From positions 1 to 64,000 of the forward strand of contig NZ_SSMQ01000008.1 of assembly GCF_005144585.1 (NCBI RefSeq): a DNA stretch of 64,000 nucleotides, in the 5' to 3' direction. The notes under the pieces are model-generated. The model was not told where the DNA came from. It was given only the letters and a program-made list of their open reading frames with translations, and ran no database searches. A program made the position numbers and the translations under genes. Shown one piece after another: positions 18,921 to 28,801 of the stretch (position 1 is the stretch's first letter; each line of letters begins with the position of its first letter). The stretch comes from Polyangium fumosum. GTDB lineage: Bacteria; Myxococcota_A; Polyangia; Polyangiales; Polyangiaceae.

Positions 18921-19847
18921 TCAGCCGTCGGCGTTGATGCGGGCGATGAGGGTCTTCAGCACCTCGTCGGCCTTGTCGTTGTCGATCTGGCAGGTGCCGG
19001 CCGCCTCGTGGCCGCCGCCGCCGTATTCGAGCATGAACGCGCCGACGTTCGTCTTGCTGCTCCGGTCGAGGATCGATTTGCCGGTGGCGAAGACGGTGTT
19101 CTGCTTCTTGAGGCCCCACATGACGTGGATCGAGATGTTGGTCTCGGGGTGGAGCGCGTAGATCATGAAACGGTTGCCCGCCCAGATCGTCTCCTCGTTC
19201 CGGAGGTCGAGCACGACGAGGTTCTTGTGCACCGTGGAGCAGCGTTGGATCTGCTCCTTGAAGCGCTCTTCGTGCTCGAAATACATGTCGACGCGCTCCT
19301 TCACGTCGGGCATCTGGAGGATCTCGTCAACGGATAACTCCAGACACGCGTCGATGAGGCGCATCATGAGGTCGTAGTTCGAGATGCGGAACTGCCGGAA
19401 TCGACCGAGGCCGGTGCGCGCATCCATCAGGTAGTTGAGGAGGACCCAGCCCTTCGGCGAGAGGATCTCGTCGCGGGAGAACTGCGCGGCGTCGGCCTTG
19501 TCGACGGCCTCCATCATCTCGTCGGGGATGTCGGCGAACTTCTCCTTGCCGCCATAATGGCGCCAGACGACACGCGCGGCGGAGGGGGCGTGGGGGTCGA
19601 TGATGTGGTTGTCGCGCTTGCCAACCCGCTGCGTCTCGCTCGCGTGGTGATCAAACGCGAGGTGCACCCCCTCGACGTACGGGAGGTTCGTCGTGATGTC
19701 CCGCTCGGTGACGGGGACCTTGCCGTCCTGCATGTCCTTCGGGTGGACGAACTTGATTTCGTCGAGGATGCCGAGCTTCTTCAAGAGGACGGCGCACACG
19801 AGGCCGTCGAAGTCGCTCCGCGTCACCAGCCGGTACTTTTCCGCCAT
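18921..19847 (-). CDS. DHH-family phosphoesterase
   Basis: This 308-residue cytosolic protein has the DHH motifs: SDFDG near residue 12, FDHHAS with Asp66-His67-His68, and the DHHA1-type GGGGHEAAGTC near residue 277. The set is that of exopolyphosphatase/NrnA-like phosphoesterases that use two Mn ions on small phosphate diesters (oligoribonucleotides, cyclic dinucleotide products or polyphosphate). The exact substrate cannot be told from the sequence. It is 57 bp upstream of the SDR lipoprotein gene on the same strand and may be cotranscribed. The ATG at 19847 follows a GGAGGGCAGATC leader. Confidence 0.88.
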   Translation of the reverse strand: MAEKYRLVTRSDFDGLVCAVLLKKLGILDEIKFVHPKDMQDGKVPVTERDITTNLPYVEGVHLAFDHHASETQRVGKRDNHIIDPHAPSAARVVWRHYGGKEKFADIPDEMMEAVDKADAAQFSRDEILSPKGWVLLNYLMDARTGLGRFRQFRISNYDLMMRLIDACLELSVDEILQMPDVKERVDMYFEHEERFKEQIQRCSTVHKNLVVLDLRNEETIWAGNRFMIYALHPETNISIHVMWGLKKQNTVFATGKSILDRSSKTNVGAFMLEYGGGGHEAAGTCQIDNDKADEVLKTLIARINADG

Positions 19848-19917
19848 GATCTGCCCTCCGGACCGCTTTTCGCGCCGGAGGATAACCGAGGCCGCGCGCG
19901 CGGGGAAGCCCCGAGGA

Positions 19918-20514
19918 TCAAGGTTCCTTGTTGCTGCACCAAGGCTCGGCGCTCGCCGTGGAGAGGACGACCTCGCCCGCGCCGGCCGTGAGGTCGACGG
20001 TGCCCTCCCATACGAGCGTGACGGGCGGCTTCTGGTCCGTCACGTTGCGCAGGATGCGCATCGATATCGTGGAGCTCTCGACGGGCGCGACGTCAGCCGC
20101 ATAATCGAAGACACACATGCAGCCACAACGCGCCTCGTCGCCGTTCTCGAGTTTTTCCGGGGCGTCGGTCTGCGTGACGACGTGGACGCCGTCCTCGACG
20201 GCGACGTCGATGGAGTGCCGGCCGCAGCAATTGAGCTGGATGCGCGCGTCGAGCAGGCCGAGCGTGCGCGTGGCGGCGTCGTAATTCCAGAGGAGGCGCT
20301 CGGCCTCGCAATACGTGGCCGGGTCGGGGGAGGGCGGAATCTTCGCGCCCTCCGATGCGCCGAGGAAGCCGCCACACGCGCTGATCGAGGGTGTGACGTC
20401 GAGCGAGGAGGCCGGAGGCGTATTTTCGCTCCCGCTCGATCCTTCGCCGCTGCTACACGCGAAGAAGGAGGTCGCCGATAGGATCAGAATTCCAAGGATG
20501 CCAAGAGATTTCAT
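19918..20514 (-). CDS. Lipoprotein of unknown function, 198 residues
   Basis: The start MKSLGILGILILSATSFFAC gives a lipoprotein signal with Cys20. Six to eight further cysteines follow (LNCCGRHS, ARCGCMCVFDYAA, PWCSNKEP), suggesting a disulfide-stabilised periplasmic or outer-membrane domain with mostly beta structure. I do not recognise a family. An in-frame ATG five codons earlier (20529) is possible, but the 20514 start has GGGAGA 6-8 bp upstream. It is divergent from the cysteine desulfurase gene. Confidence 0.72.
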   Translation of the reverse strand: MKSLGILGILILSATSFFACSSGEGSSGSENTPPASSLDVTPSISACGGFLGASEGAKIPPSPDPATYCEAERLLWNYDAATRTLGLLDARIQLNCCGRHSIDVAVEDGVHVVTQTDAPEKLENGDEARCGCMCVFDYAADVAPVESSTISMRILRNVTDQKPPVTLVWEGTVDLTAGAGEVVLSTASAEPWCSNKEP

Positions 20515-20663
20515 CGTGTGTCTCCCCATCAAGCAGGCGCCGGGTCGCGGCGGCCATAACGACAGGAGGCACGAGCACGAGCGACACGTCAAGGCGGTCG
20601 CACGGGCTCCACGGCGAAAGGCGCGCTTGACGCGAAGGCAGGGGCTGAGTACCGCCAGATATC

Positions 20664-21803
20664 GTGCACGCCGAAGATCCGATCTACCTCGACTACAACG
20701 CATCGACGCCGCTCCTGCCCGAGGTGGTCGACGCCATGTTGCCCTGGCTGCGCGGCGGATTCGGCAATCCTTCGAGCAGCCACGTGTACGGGCGGCGCGC
20801 GCGGGCCGCGATCGAGTCGGCGCGCGCAGAGGTGGCGGCGCTGATCGGTTGCACGCCGGAAGAGCTCGTCTTCACCTCGGGCGGGACCGAGGCGAACAAC
20901 CTGGCGATCCGAGGCGTGGCCGACGCGCTGCCCGATCGAACGCACCTGATCACGTCGTCGATCGAGCACCCCGCGACGTCGAAGCTCTGCGCGTGGCTCG
21001 CGCGGCACGGGCATCGCGTCGATGTGGTGGGCGTCGACGCGGAGGGGCGCGTGCGCGCGGAGGAGGTCGCCGCAAAGCTCGGGGACGAGACGGGCGTGAT
21101 CACGGTGATGCACGCGAACAACGAGACGGGCGTGCTCCAGCCGATCGAAGAGATCACGCGGGCCGCCTGGCGCGCGGGCGCGGTCGTGCACACGGACGCG
21201 GCGCAATCGGTGGGCAAGGTGCCGATCGACGTGGGCGAGCTCGGCGCGGATCTCCTGTCGATCGCAGGGCACAAGCTCTATGCGCCGAAGGGCGTGGGCG
21301 CGCTCTTCATCCGGAAAGACATGCCGATCGCGCCGTTCATGCTCGGCGCAGGGCACGAGCGGGGGATCCGGCCCGGGACAGAGAATGTGCCATCGATCGT
21401 GGGGCTCGGGGTCGCGGCGAAGGCGGCAAAACGGGACCTCGCGGCGGAGGGCGCGCGGGTGCGCGTTTTACGGGACAATCTGTTTGTCCTGCTGCGCGAA
21501 CGGGTGCCGGGGCTCGCGCTGAATGGGCACCCCGAGAAGCGATTGCCGAACACGTTGAACGTGCGTTTCCCACGGGTGAGCGGGACGGCGCTGCTCGCGC
21601 AGGCGGAGGAGGTGGCGGCGTCGACGGGTTCGGCTTGCCACGACGGACACGCGTCGGCGTCGAGCGTGATCCTCGCGATGGGCGTGAAGCCGGAGGAGGC
21701 GATCGGCTCGGTGCGATTGACGCTCGGGCGAGGGACGACGGAGGCGGAGATCACGCGGGCGGCCGAGGTGCTGGCGGCGGCGTGGGTGAAGCTTTCGCGG
21801 TAA
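20664..21803 (+). CDS. Cysteine desulfurase (IscS/NifS class)
   Basis: This 379-residue protein is a class V aminotransferase-fold PLP enzyme: DYNASTP near the start, EHPAT, the PLP lysine K204 in SIAGHKLYAPKG, GTENV, and the active-site cysteine C325 in ASTGSACHDGH. It releases sulfur from cysteine for Fe-S cluster or thiolated tRNA synthesis. No iscU, iscR or tRNA thiolase gene is adjacent, so the role may be a stand-alone sulfur donor. The GTG start at 20664 is the only start before the conserved region. It ends 6 bp from the convergent TPR lipoprotein gene. Confidence 0.93.
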   Translation: MHAEDPIYLDYNASTPLLPEVVDAMLPWLRGGFGNPSSSHVYGRRARAAIESARAEVAALIGCTPEELVFTSGGTEANNLAIRGVADALPDRTHLITSSIEHPATSKLCAWLARHGHRVDVVGVDAEGRVRAEEVAAKLGDETGVITVMHANNETGVLQPIEEITRAAWRAGAVVHTDAAQSVGKVPIDVGELGADLLSIAGHKLYAPKGVGALFIRKDMPIAPFMLGAGHERGIRPGTENVPSIVGLGVAAKAAKRDLAAEGARVRVLRDNLFVLLRERVPGLALNGHPEKRLPNTLNVRFPRVSGTALLAQAEEVAASTGSACHDGHASASSVILAMGVKPEEAIGSVRLTLGRGTTEAEITRAAEVLAAAWVKLSR

Positions 21804-21809
21804 AACCTC

Positions 21810-22775
21810 TCACTGCGCGATACAATGGACCGAGTGCGCGCTGGCAAGCTGGTCCCGGCGCGTGGCCGTGAGCGAGGGCCCGAGCTTCGTGACGAGCTGG
21901 CCCTCCCGCTGGCAATACGCCGTGTCGTAAAACCTCGCATGCGCGGAGATCAACGCCGTCGCCGCGTCGTCGTGCTTCTGCTGCTGGACGTAAAGCTCCG
22001 CGAGGGAAGCGACCATGGCGAGGGCCGTCGTGCGTTCGTCGCCCTTGTTGCTTCCGCTCGCCGTCTTGAAAAAATCGAACGCGGCGCTTGGCCGGCCCAC
22101 GTCGGCGTACACGGCGACGAGGCGCGCGCGGGCAGGAGGGACGAGCGAGGCTGCACAGGACGCGCCCGGCTCTTTCGCCGCGGCCTCGGCGACCTTCTTC
22201 AGCGAGGAGAGCGCCTTCGGAGGGTCGCCATTTTGCCGGTAGACCTCGGCGAGCCGCAAGTTCGCCGCGATCCAGGCGGTGTTGTTCGGCATGGGGAATT
22301 TGAGCACTTCGTCGTACGACTGCTCCGCGAAATCGAGCTTGATGGGGTCCTTCTGGCCGTCCTTGAAGAAGAGCTCGCCGAACGCGAAATAAACGAGCGG
22401 GATGTAGGGCGAGTCCGGGTATTGCTGGACGATCTTCAGGTACCCTTCCTTCGCCTGGTCCAAGTTGCCCGCTCGCTCGGCGGCGAGGGTCTGGGCATAT
22501 TGCGACGCTTCGGGCGAGGCCTTCACGCGCTCGGGCAAACCCCGGCCCTCCCGCATGTGCTCGATACAGGTATCAAGCGCCTCGACGTCGTTCGTGGCCC
22601 GCGACTCGGCGTCCCCGTCCTCCTCGGGTCCCTGCGCAGACACGGGCGGCGCCTCGTGGCCCGCGCCGACCTCGACGACGGGCGCCTTCGCCGGCTCCTG
22701 CTGCGCGGAAGGCCCGCCGCCACACGCGGAAAGAAGAACGAAAAGCGGGAGGAGGGGCGAGGCGACGGCGCGCAT
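21810..22775 (-). CDS. TPR-repeat lipoprotein
   Basis: The start MRAVASPLLPLFVLLSAC gives a lipoprotein signal (lipobox LSAC, Cys18). Residues 100-300 contain TPR-like helical pairs, for example AGNLDQAKEGYLKIVQQYPDSP, LRLAEVYRQNGDPPKALSSL and ELYVQQQKHDDAATALI. This resembles outer-membrane tetratricopeptide scaffolds such as BamD/YbgF-type proteins, but no Bam or Tol gene is near. It is divergent from the methyltransferase, with 220 bp between starts. Confidence 0.82.
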   Translation of the reverse strand: MRAVASPLLPLFVLLSACGGGPSAQQEPAKAPVVEVGAGHEAPPVSAQGPEEDGDAESRATNDVEALDTCIEHMREGRGLPERVKASPEASQYAQTLAAERAGNLDQAKEGYLKIVQQYPDSPYIPLVYFAFGELFFKDGQKDPIKLDFAEQSYDEVLKFPMPNNTAWIAANLRLAEVYRQNGDPPKALSSLKKVAEAAAKEPGASCAASLVPPARARLVAVYADVGRPSAAFDFFKTASGSNKGDERTTALAMVASLAELYVQQQKHDDAATALISAHARFYDTAYCQREGQLVTKLGPSLTATRRDQLASAHSVHCIAQ

Positions 22776-22995
22776 GAAGTCCGAGCCTACGGCATCTCGA
22801 AGGGCGTGGGGCTTCGAGGACGGCGAGGGCCCGCGCCAGCCGTTCGTCCTCGGCGTGGACGTCGTCCCCAAAAACCGACGCAGCGCAGGGTTGTCACGGT
22901 CGGATCCCTACACGACAGGGATCTCCGCGGTATGTGGTCCGTCCTGGTTGAACGTGAACGTTGCGCGCTGCGGCATGCCCTGTCATTCTGAGGCG

Positions 22996-23829
22996 ATGCA
23001 GCAGCCGAGCCGAACGGCGAGGATGGTGGCGGCCCTCCGAGCACGAGCAACGGAGCGAGAAACGCCGCTCTGCGACGATCCGTTCGCCCGCGCGCTCGCA
23101 GGCCCCCGCGGGTTCGAGGACGCGGCGCGTTACGAGCAAGGCTACCCGCACATCGAGCTCTTCGTGGCGCTGCGCACGGCGCTGTTCGATCAGGAGACAC
23201 GGCGCTGGCTCGCGCGAGGGTGTACCCAGGTGGTGCTGCTCGGCGCCGGGCTCGATACCCGCGCGGCGCGGCTCGGGCAGAAGGGCGTGCGGTTCTTCGA
23301 GGTGGATCACCCGACGACGCAGGCGGACAAACTCGCGCGTCTCTCCGCGCTGCCCGGCTATCCGTTCGAGAATGCGACGTACGTGCCCTGCGATTTCGCG
23401 GTGAACGATTTCGTGGAGCGGCTTGATTCGAGCGGTTTTCTCGCAGAGCAGCCGGCCCTCCTGATCTGGGAAGGCGTGACCTATTACCTGGAAGAACCCG
23501 CCGTCCGAGCGACGCTGCGGCGCATCGCCGAAAAGCTCCACCCGAGCTCGGTGATCCTCTTCGACCACGTGGGCAAACGCATGGGCCAAGGAAACGTGCG
23601 CGACGCGTCGGCGATCGCGGCGCGCGACAACGTCGCGGAGATGGGCGAGCCCGTGGTCTTCGGCGTCGATCACGTGCTGCCGATGCTCTACGAGGAAGGG
23701 TTTCGGCGCGCGCGCTGCGCGTCGTTCGACGAGATCGCGCTGAACCTGACGGGGACGTACGACCGGGCGCGGACGTTCCGGTTCCAGCACGCGGTCGTGG
23801 CGAGCGTGGCCGAAGACGTGTGGGCGTGA
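22996..23829 (+). CDS. SAM-dependent methyltransferase (TIGR00027/Ppm-like)
   Basis: This 277-residue protein matches the TIGR00027/PPM family of class I methyltransferases: DDPFARALAG near the start, the SAM-binding QVVLLGAGLDTRAARLG, FEVDHP, VPCDF and IWEGVTYYLEEPAV. Members include mycobacterial putative O-methyltransferases and leucine carboxyl methyltransferase relatives; the substrate is unknown. The start MQQPSRTARMV at 22996 is preceded by GAGG; an ATG at 22976 is an alternative. Confidence 0.88.
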   Translation: MQQPSRTARMVAALRARATERETPLCDDPFARALAGPRGFEDAARYEQGYPHIELFVALRTALFDQETRRWLARGCTQVVLLGAGLDTRAARLGQKGVRFFEVDHPTTQADKLARLSALPGYPFENATYVPCDFAVNDFVERLDSSGFLAEQPALLIWEGVTYYLEEPAVRATLRRIAEKLHPSSVILFDHVGKRMGQGNVRDASAIAARDNVAEMGEPVVFGVDHVLPMLYEEGFRRARCASFDEIALNLTGTYDRARTFRFQHAVVASVAEDVWA

Positions 23830-23991
23830 GGATCCGCCGCTGTTCTCGATCGCGGCCTTGAGCTGCTCGATGCAGCGAACGATCTCGGGCTCGCGCTTGG
23901 ATACCACGCGGCATCTCGCTCGCCCGACGGCGCATTTCCTTCCGTCTCGGCGCGGGACAACACCACGCGCCTCGGTTATTTTCCACGCGAC

Positions 23992-25335
23992 GTGCCCCTG
24001 CCCTTCCTGCTCCCCCCGCCGGTGCTCTTCCTGATGGCCGCGGCCGTCGGAGCGATGTTCACGCTCAACGCGCTCCGGCCCGCCCGGAAGTTCTGGCCGC
24101 TGGTCGGCGCAGGTTTTTTCGCGTCGTGGCTGACCGGCGAGCTCGCGGCGCACCACCTGTTCTGGCAGGTCGTCGCGACGGCGCTCTTCGTGTGGGCCGG
24201 CGGGCTCGACGGCTGGCCCGGCTGGGTCGCGCTGCTCATCGTGTCGCTGTCGTGGATCGGGCTCGTGCGGATCGTGTTCGACGCACGCAAGGCGCGCGAC
24301 GTGACGGAATCGGCGCTGCGCGAGGGGCTCGGCACGGAGTATCGAAGCGTGATCCCCGAGGAGATCGGCGCGCACGTCGACGATCACTTCTCGCTGCGGC
24401 AGCGCCTCTTCCCGCTGCCGGTGCTCGACGGCCGCGTGGAGGTCGTGCGCGACATCGTCTTCTCGCGCGCAGGCGGCGTGAACCTGCGGCTCGACGTCTA
24501 CCGGCCGCGCGGCAACACGAAGCCACGCCCGACGGTCCTGTTCGTGCACGGCGGGGCGTGGGTGATCGGCAGCAAGGACGACCAGGGCAAACCCCTCGCG
24601 TACCGGCTCGCCGCGCACGGGTGGGTCGTGGTGTCGGCGAACTACCGGCTCTCGCCGCGCTTCACGTTCCCGGATCACCTGATCGACGTGAAGAGCGCGA
24701 TCCGCTGGATCCGCGAGCACGGCAAGGCGTACGGGGCCGACCCGAGCTTCCTCGTGATCACGGGCGGCTCGGCGGGGGGTCACCTCGCGGCGCTCGCCAC
24801 GCTCACGCCGAACGATCCACGCTACCAGCCGGGCTTCGAAGACGTGGACACGCGCGTACAGGCCTGCGTGCCGTTCTACGGCGTCTACGATTTCACGGAC
24901 CGGCGCGGGATCTGGCGGGGCACGCTGCTGCGGACGATCCTCGAAAAGAGCGTGATGAAGAAGCGGCTCGACGACGATCACGCGGCGTTCGAGGCGGCCT
25001 CGCCGATGAGCCTGGTGCACGAGGACGCGCCGCCCTTCTTCGTGGTGCACGGCGATCGCGACTCGCTCGTGCCCGTGCAGGAGGCGCGGCTCTTCGTGGA
25101 GCTCTTGCGCGCCCACAGCCGCGCGCCGGTGCTCTACGCGGAGCTGCCGGGCGCGCAGCACGCCTTCGAGGTGTTCCCCTCGGAGCGCACGGGACACGCG
25201 CTCGCCGCGGTGGAGCGGTTCCTCGCGCACCAGTGGGCGCAACATCGCCGCGAGGTCGCGCATGCCGAGGGCGCCGAGGAGAAGCGCCCGGCGGGCGTGC
25301 TCGGCGAGGCCGCGGACGCGACGTCGGCCGCTTGA
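23992..25335 (+). CDS. Membrane-anchored alpha/beta hydrolase (HSL/BD-FAE type)
   Basis: Residues 8-100 contain three to four membrane helices; residues 150-420 are an alpha/beta hydrolase with the oxyanion motif HGGAW (186-190), the nucleophile Ser260 in GGSAGGHLAA, an Asp in HGDRDSLV and a His in GAQHAFE. The HGG motif places it in the hormone-sensitive-lipase or feruloyl-esterase-like group, so an esterase acting on small lipid or carbohydrate esters is likely. The start is GTG at 23992. Its TGA ends 1 bp before the stop of the convergent TlpA-like gene. The C-terminal tail is Ala/Glu-rich and disordered. Confidence 0.9.
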   Translation: MPLPFLLPPPVLFLMAAAVGAMFTLNALRPARKFWPLVGAGFFASWLTGELAAHHLFWQVVATALFVWAGGLDGWPGWVALLIVSLSWIGLVRIVFDARKARDVTESALREGLGTEYRSVIPEEIGAHVDDHFSLRQRLFPLPVLDGRVEVVRDIVFSRAGGVNLRLDVYRPRGNTKPRPTVLFVHGGAWVIGSKDDQGKPLAYRLAAHGWVVVSANYRLSPRFTFPDHLIDVKSAIRWIREHGKAYGADPSFLVITGGSAGGHLAALATLTPNDPRYQPGFEDVDTRVQACVPFYGVYDFTDRRGIWRGTLLRTILEKSVMKKRLDDDHAAFEAASPMSLVHEDAPPFFVVHGDRDSLVPVQEARLFVELLRAHSRAPVLYAELPGAQHAFEVFPSERTGHALAAVERFLAHQWAQHRREVAHAEGAEEKRPAGVLGEAADATSAA

Positions 25336-25336
25336 G

Positions 25337-25888
25337 CTACAGCGTCGCCGCGACGATCTCGTCGAGCGAAGCCTCGTCCACGAGGCCCGTCATGTACCGA
25401 ACGACGCGGCCCTCGCGATCGATCACCACGAGGCTCGGCAGGTTCTGCACGTCGTACGCTTGCGCCGCCTCCTGGCCCGCGTCGATCACGATGGGATACG
25501 AGAGTCCCTTCTTCTCCGCATAACTCTTCGCCTTCGCGGGCGGGTCGTGCGCGTTCACGCCGAGCACGATGAGGCCCTGCTTCTCGTACCTCCGCGCGAT
25601 GCGGTCGAGGATCGGGGCCTGCGCGGCGCACGGGCCACACCAGGTCGCCCAGAAGTCCAGGACCACCGGGTGGCCCTTGAGGCTCTCGATCTGCATGCGC
25701 GCCCCGGGATCGCCGTTCGCCGCGACCGCGAAGACCGCGTCGGGCGCCGGCTTGCCCTCGAACGGGCTCCCCCCGCCAACAACGCGCGGCAGCAGAGAAA
25801 GCACCCCGAGCGCGCCCAGGCCGAGGAGGCCCGCGAACACCCAGGAGCGAACTTTGCCGTCGGAAGAGGCGGAGGCGGGCGTCGGCAC
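25337..25888 (-). CDS. Membrane-anchored TlpA/ResA-like thiol-disulfide oxidoreductase
   Basis: This 183-residue protein has one N-terminal membrane helix (residues 17-35) and a thioredoxin fold outside the cytoplasm with FWATWCGPCAAQ (Cys84 and Cys87) and a cis-Pro region NLPSLVVID. This is the TlpA/ResA/CcmG class that reduces or shuffles disulfides in the periplasm, often for cytochrome c maturation, although no cytochrome gene is nearby. The GTG at 25888 has AAGGAG 5-6 bp upstream. It is divergent from the HEAT-repeat gene. Confidence 0.9.
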   Translation of the reverse strand: MPTPASASSDGKVRSWVFAGLLGLGALGVLSLLPRVVGGGSPFEGKPAPDAVFAVAANGDPGARMQIESLKGHPVVLDFWATWCGPCAAQAPILDRIARRYEKQGLIVLGVNAHDPPAKAKSYAEKKGLSYPIVIDAGQEAAQAYDVQNLPSLVVIDREGRVVRYMTGLVDEASLDEIVAATL

Positions 25889-26007
25889 CCGTTCTCCTTA
25901 GCAAGTTCTTTGCGGCTGCGCCCGAAAGGCGTCCCCTGGTATGTTCGCTCCCCGCAAAGCGGCGCCGCCGCTCCGCCGGTCGCACGAGAGCGACGCGGGG
26001 AGGAACC

Positions 26008-28779
26008 ATGCTCGATCGTCCGAATCCACAGCCCGAACCGTCTCCTCTTCCCAACGGACCAAAGCCTCCTCCCCAGGGCCTCGGGGGCACAGCGAAACCC
26101 ATCAAGCGAAGGCTCCGAACGCCCGATCGGCTCGACCTCGCCAAGTGGCCGCCGGACGACGCCGATCTGCCCGGCGGCACGCCCGACGGCGGCGCCGTGC
26201 CCCCCGCGCCCACCGGCGGCGGCGGCGGCGGTGCCGACTTCGGCGACGGCGACTTCAAGAAGGGCCGCTTCAATCCCGTCACGATCATCGTGGCGCTGCT
26301 CATCGTCGCCGGCGGCGCGGCCGCGCTCTTCTTCGGCATCAAGCAGGGCCAGGAGAAGATGACGGTCGAGCAGGTCGTCAAGGAGAAGAAGAACATCTTC
26401 GTCCTGCCCGTGAAGGACCAGATCCCGCGCTGGCGCACGTGGGCCGCGAACCCGAACGAGTGGTCCCTCCAGCAAGAGGCGCTGATCCAGCTCGCCTACG
26501 CCGAGGATCCCGAGGGCGTGACGAACGCGATCAAGGCGCTCGAACAGCCCGATCACCGCGTGAAGGGCGTCTCCGCGCAGGTGCTCGCCTACTACGGATC
26601 GCCGAAGGGCGACGCCGGCAAGGCGGCGCTGCTCAAGGCGCTGCAGGAGGCCGACGACAGCGACAAGCCGCAGATCGTGTGGGCCCTCGTCATGCTGAAG
26701 GAGCCGCAGGTCTTCAAGGACGCGATGGACCAGTACAGGAAGGGCTTCCTGTCGAAGGTCGAGCGCCTCGGCGGCGGCGCCGCGTTTGATCCGGAGCGGC
26801 TCGCGGCCCTCGTGCCGCTCGACGAGTTCGCCAAGCTCGCGAACGATCAGAGCCCGTCGGTGCGCCAGCTCGTGGCCACGCTGCTCTCGCGCGACGCGAA
26901 CGCGAAGTGGACGCAGACGCTCATCACGCTCGTGAAGGATCCCGACTCCGAGGTCGGCCGCGAGGCCGCCACGGGCCTCGGCAAGATCGGTGACGAGACC
27001 GCGCGCGCTCCCTTGCTCTCGGCGCTCAGCAGCTCGAACTCGGAGAACCGGCAGAAGTTCCTGGAGGCGCTGCGCGACGGCATCGGCGGCGAGGGCCTCG
27101 TGCTCGCGCTCGCCAGCGTGAAGAAGGATCCGCCCGAGACCGAGTGGTTCCAGACGAAGCAGCTCTTCGAGATGATGAAGAACGTCGCCGATCCGCGCCT
27201 CGGTGACTCGCTCGTGAAGTGGGTCGAGACGTCGAAGCCCACGCTGCACTGGCAAGGCGAGGCCGGCACGCGGCTCGCCGAGGTCGGCGACGTCCGCGCT
27301 GCGAAGCTCCTCGGCGAACGCATGCGCGTCGATCCCGACAAGCTCTACGCGCAGGAGCGGTTCTGGGAGGCCGACGAGGGCGGCCACCTCTCGCGCACGG
27401 ACAACCCGCGCATCGTGGCGACGCGCATGCTCGCGGACCTCGCGATGATCCACCCCGACAAGCGCGACGAGCTCAAGGCCGGGGCCGAGGACGGCGTGAT
27501 CTTCTGGCTCAAGAACCGCCCGCAGCCGCACGCAAACGCCTTCCGGTTCCTCGCGGCCGTGCAGAGCGAGAAGATCAAGAACGACCTGCGCGACTGGGCG
27601 TTCCCGAAGGTTCCGCTGCCGAAGGAGGGCGCGCAGCCTCCCTTCCCCACGGAATTCGAGACGGCGCAGAGCGCGCTCCGTTACGTCGGTTTCATCAAGG
27701 ACGAGCCGTCGTTCCCGAAGCTGCTCGAGCAGTTCAAGCGCAAGCCCGACAAGAAGATGGACATCACGCAGGAGGCGCTGAACGGCGCCGGCCTGGCGAT
27801 GCTCGGCATGGCGCTCCGCGCGGTGGGCTACGGCGCCGCGCAGGGCCTCGGGCAGTGGGGCGACAACCGCGCCTCGAAGCCGCTCATGGAGCTCATCGAG
27901 GACGAGTCGTGGCACGAGGAGGCGCGCACGGCAGCCTGTGACGCGCTCGCGTGGTGCGCCGACGACAAGACGATGAGCGAGGTCGCGAAGAAGGCGAAGG
28001 AGTACGGGGCGAAGAAGGAGCCGCGCAAGCAGCTCATCGGCGCTTGTTACGCCTCGACGCTCTCGCTCAAGCCCGTGCCGGCGATCACGCCCGAGCTCGC
28101 GGACCTGCTCACGCCCGAGCTCGACATCGGCCTGCGCATGGCCTACGCCCGCGCGATCGGGGTCAGCGGCTTCGATCAGGCGACCGAGGCGAAGCTCTTC
28201 GAGAAGCTGCAGAACCCGGAGATCCGCAACGCCGCGGCGCTCGCGCTCATCCTCGGCGGCACGACGGAGACGGCGGCCCGCACGGTCGCGATGTACGGCG
28301 ACTTCGGTCCGGACGCGCTGAACGACCTGAAGGACCACTACGAGCGGGCGTTCGGCTACTGGTCGGACGAGGACTTCAAGCGCGGCAACATCTACCGCTG
28401 GGTCGCGAACGCCGAGGCGATCGCGCGCATCAAGGTGGCCGACGTCCCGCAGGAGTGGTCGCGGCAGAAGCTGCAGGGGCAGTTCGACAACCTCAAGTTC
28501 GACAATGGCCCGCACTCCGAGACGCGCGTGGTCTTGCGTTACCGCCTCTGGCAGGACGCGAAGGCGGGCGACGCGGCGCGGAAGAAGGGCGCGATCGAGA
28601 CGCTCAAGTTCATGAAGGAGCGTGGCGTCCTGATGGCGCTCCGTCAGGAGCAGGGCGATACGGGCGCGATGGCGAAGCGCGCCTTCTTCGAGCTCATGAA
28701 CCCGAAGGCGATCGCAGCCGAGGACCGCTCGGCGGCGCAGCCGAAGGACAACAAACCCACCAAGGGCGACAAGCAGTAA
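26008..28779 (+). CDS. Membrane-anchored HEAT-repeat protein
   Basis: This 923-residue protein has a Pro/Gly-rich cytosolic start, one membrane helix near residues 92-112 (VTIIVALLIVAGGAAALFFG) and about 800 residues of helical HEAT/armadillo-like repeats outside, recognisable from units such as DPDSEVGREAATGLGKIGD, and DESWHEEARTAACDALAW. No enzyme motif is present, so it is probably a scaffold. The ATG at 26008 follows GGGAGGAACC, an excellent ribosome binding site. A strong hairpin terminator lies just downstream. Homologues are likely restricted to myxobacteria (inference from style). Confidence 0.86.
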   Translation: MLDRPNPQPEPSPLPNGPKPPPQGLGGTAKPIKRRLRTPDRLDLAKWPPDDADLPGGTPDGGAVPPAPTGGGGGGADFGDGDFKKGRFNPVTIIVALLIVAGGAAALFFGIKQGQEKMTVEQVVKEKKNIFVLPVKDQIPRWRTWAANPNEWSLQQEALIQLAYAEDPEGVTNAIKALEQPDHRVKGVSAQVLAYYGSPKGDAGKAALLKALQEADDSDKPQIVWALVMLKEPQVFKDAMDQYRKGFLSKVERLGGGAAFDPERLAALVPLDEFAKLANDQSPSVRQLVATLLSRDANAKWTQTLITLVKDPDSEVGREAATGLGKIGDETARAPLLSALSSSNSENRQKFLEALRDGIGGEGLVLALASVKKDPPETEWFQTKQLFEMMKNVADPRLGDSLVKWVETSKPTLHWQGEAGTRLAEVGDVRAAKLLGERMRVDPDKLYAQERFWEADEGGHLSRTDNPRIVATRMLADLAMIHPDKRDELKAGAEDGVIFWLKNRPQPHANAFRFLAAVQSEKIKNDLRDWAFPKVPLPKEGAQPPFPTEFETAQSALRYVGFIKDEPSFPKLLEQFKRKPDKKMDITQEALNGAGLAMLGMALRAVGYGAAQGLGQWGDNRASKPLMELIEDESWHEEARTAACDALAWCADDKTMSEVAKKAKEYGAKKEPRKQLIGACYASTLSLKPVPAITPELADLLTPELDIGLRMAYARAIGVSGFDQATEAKLFEKLQNPEIRNAAALALILGGTTETAARTVAMYGDFGPDALNDLKDHYERAFGYWSDEDFKRGNIYRWVANAEAIARIKVADVPQEWSRQKLQGQFDNLKFDNGPHSETRVVLRYRLWQDAKAGDAARKKGAIETLKFMKERGVLMALRQEQGDTGAMAKRAFFELMNPKAIAAEDRSAAQPKDNKPTKGDKQ

Positions 28780-28801
28780 AACGCGCCCGCGCGTGACCTC
28801 G

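Noticed and set aside
22776-22995. A gene between the TPR lipoprotein and the methyltransferase
   Set aside because: Open frames run through from both neighbours but show no start site or coding bias; the region is best read as a divergent promoter.
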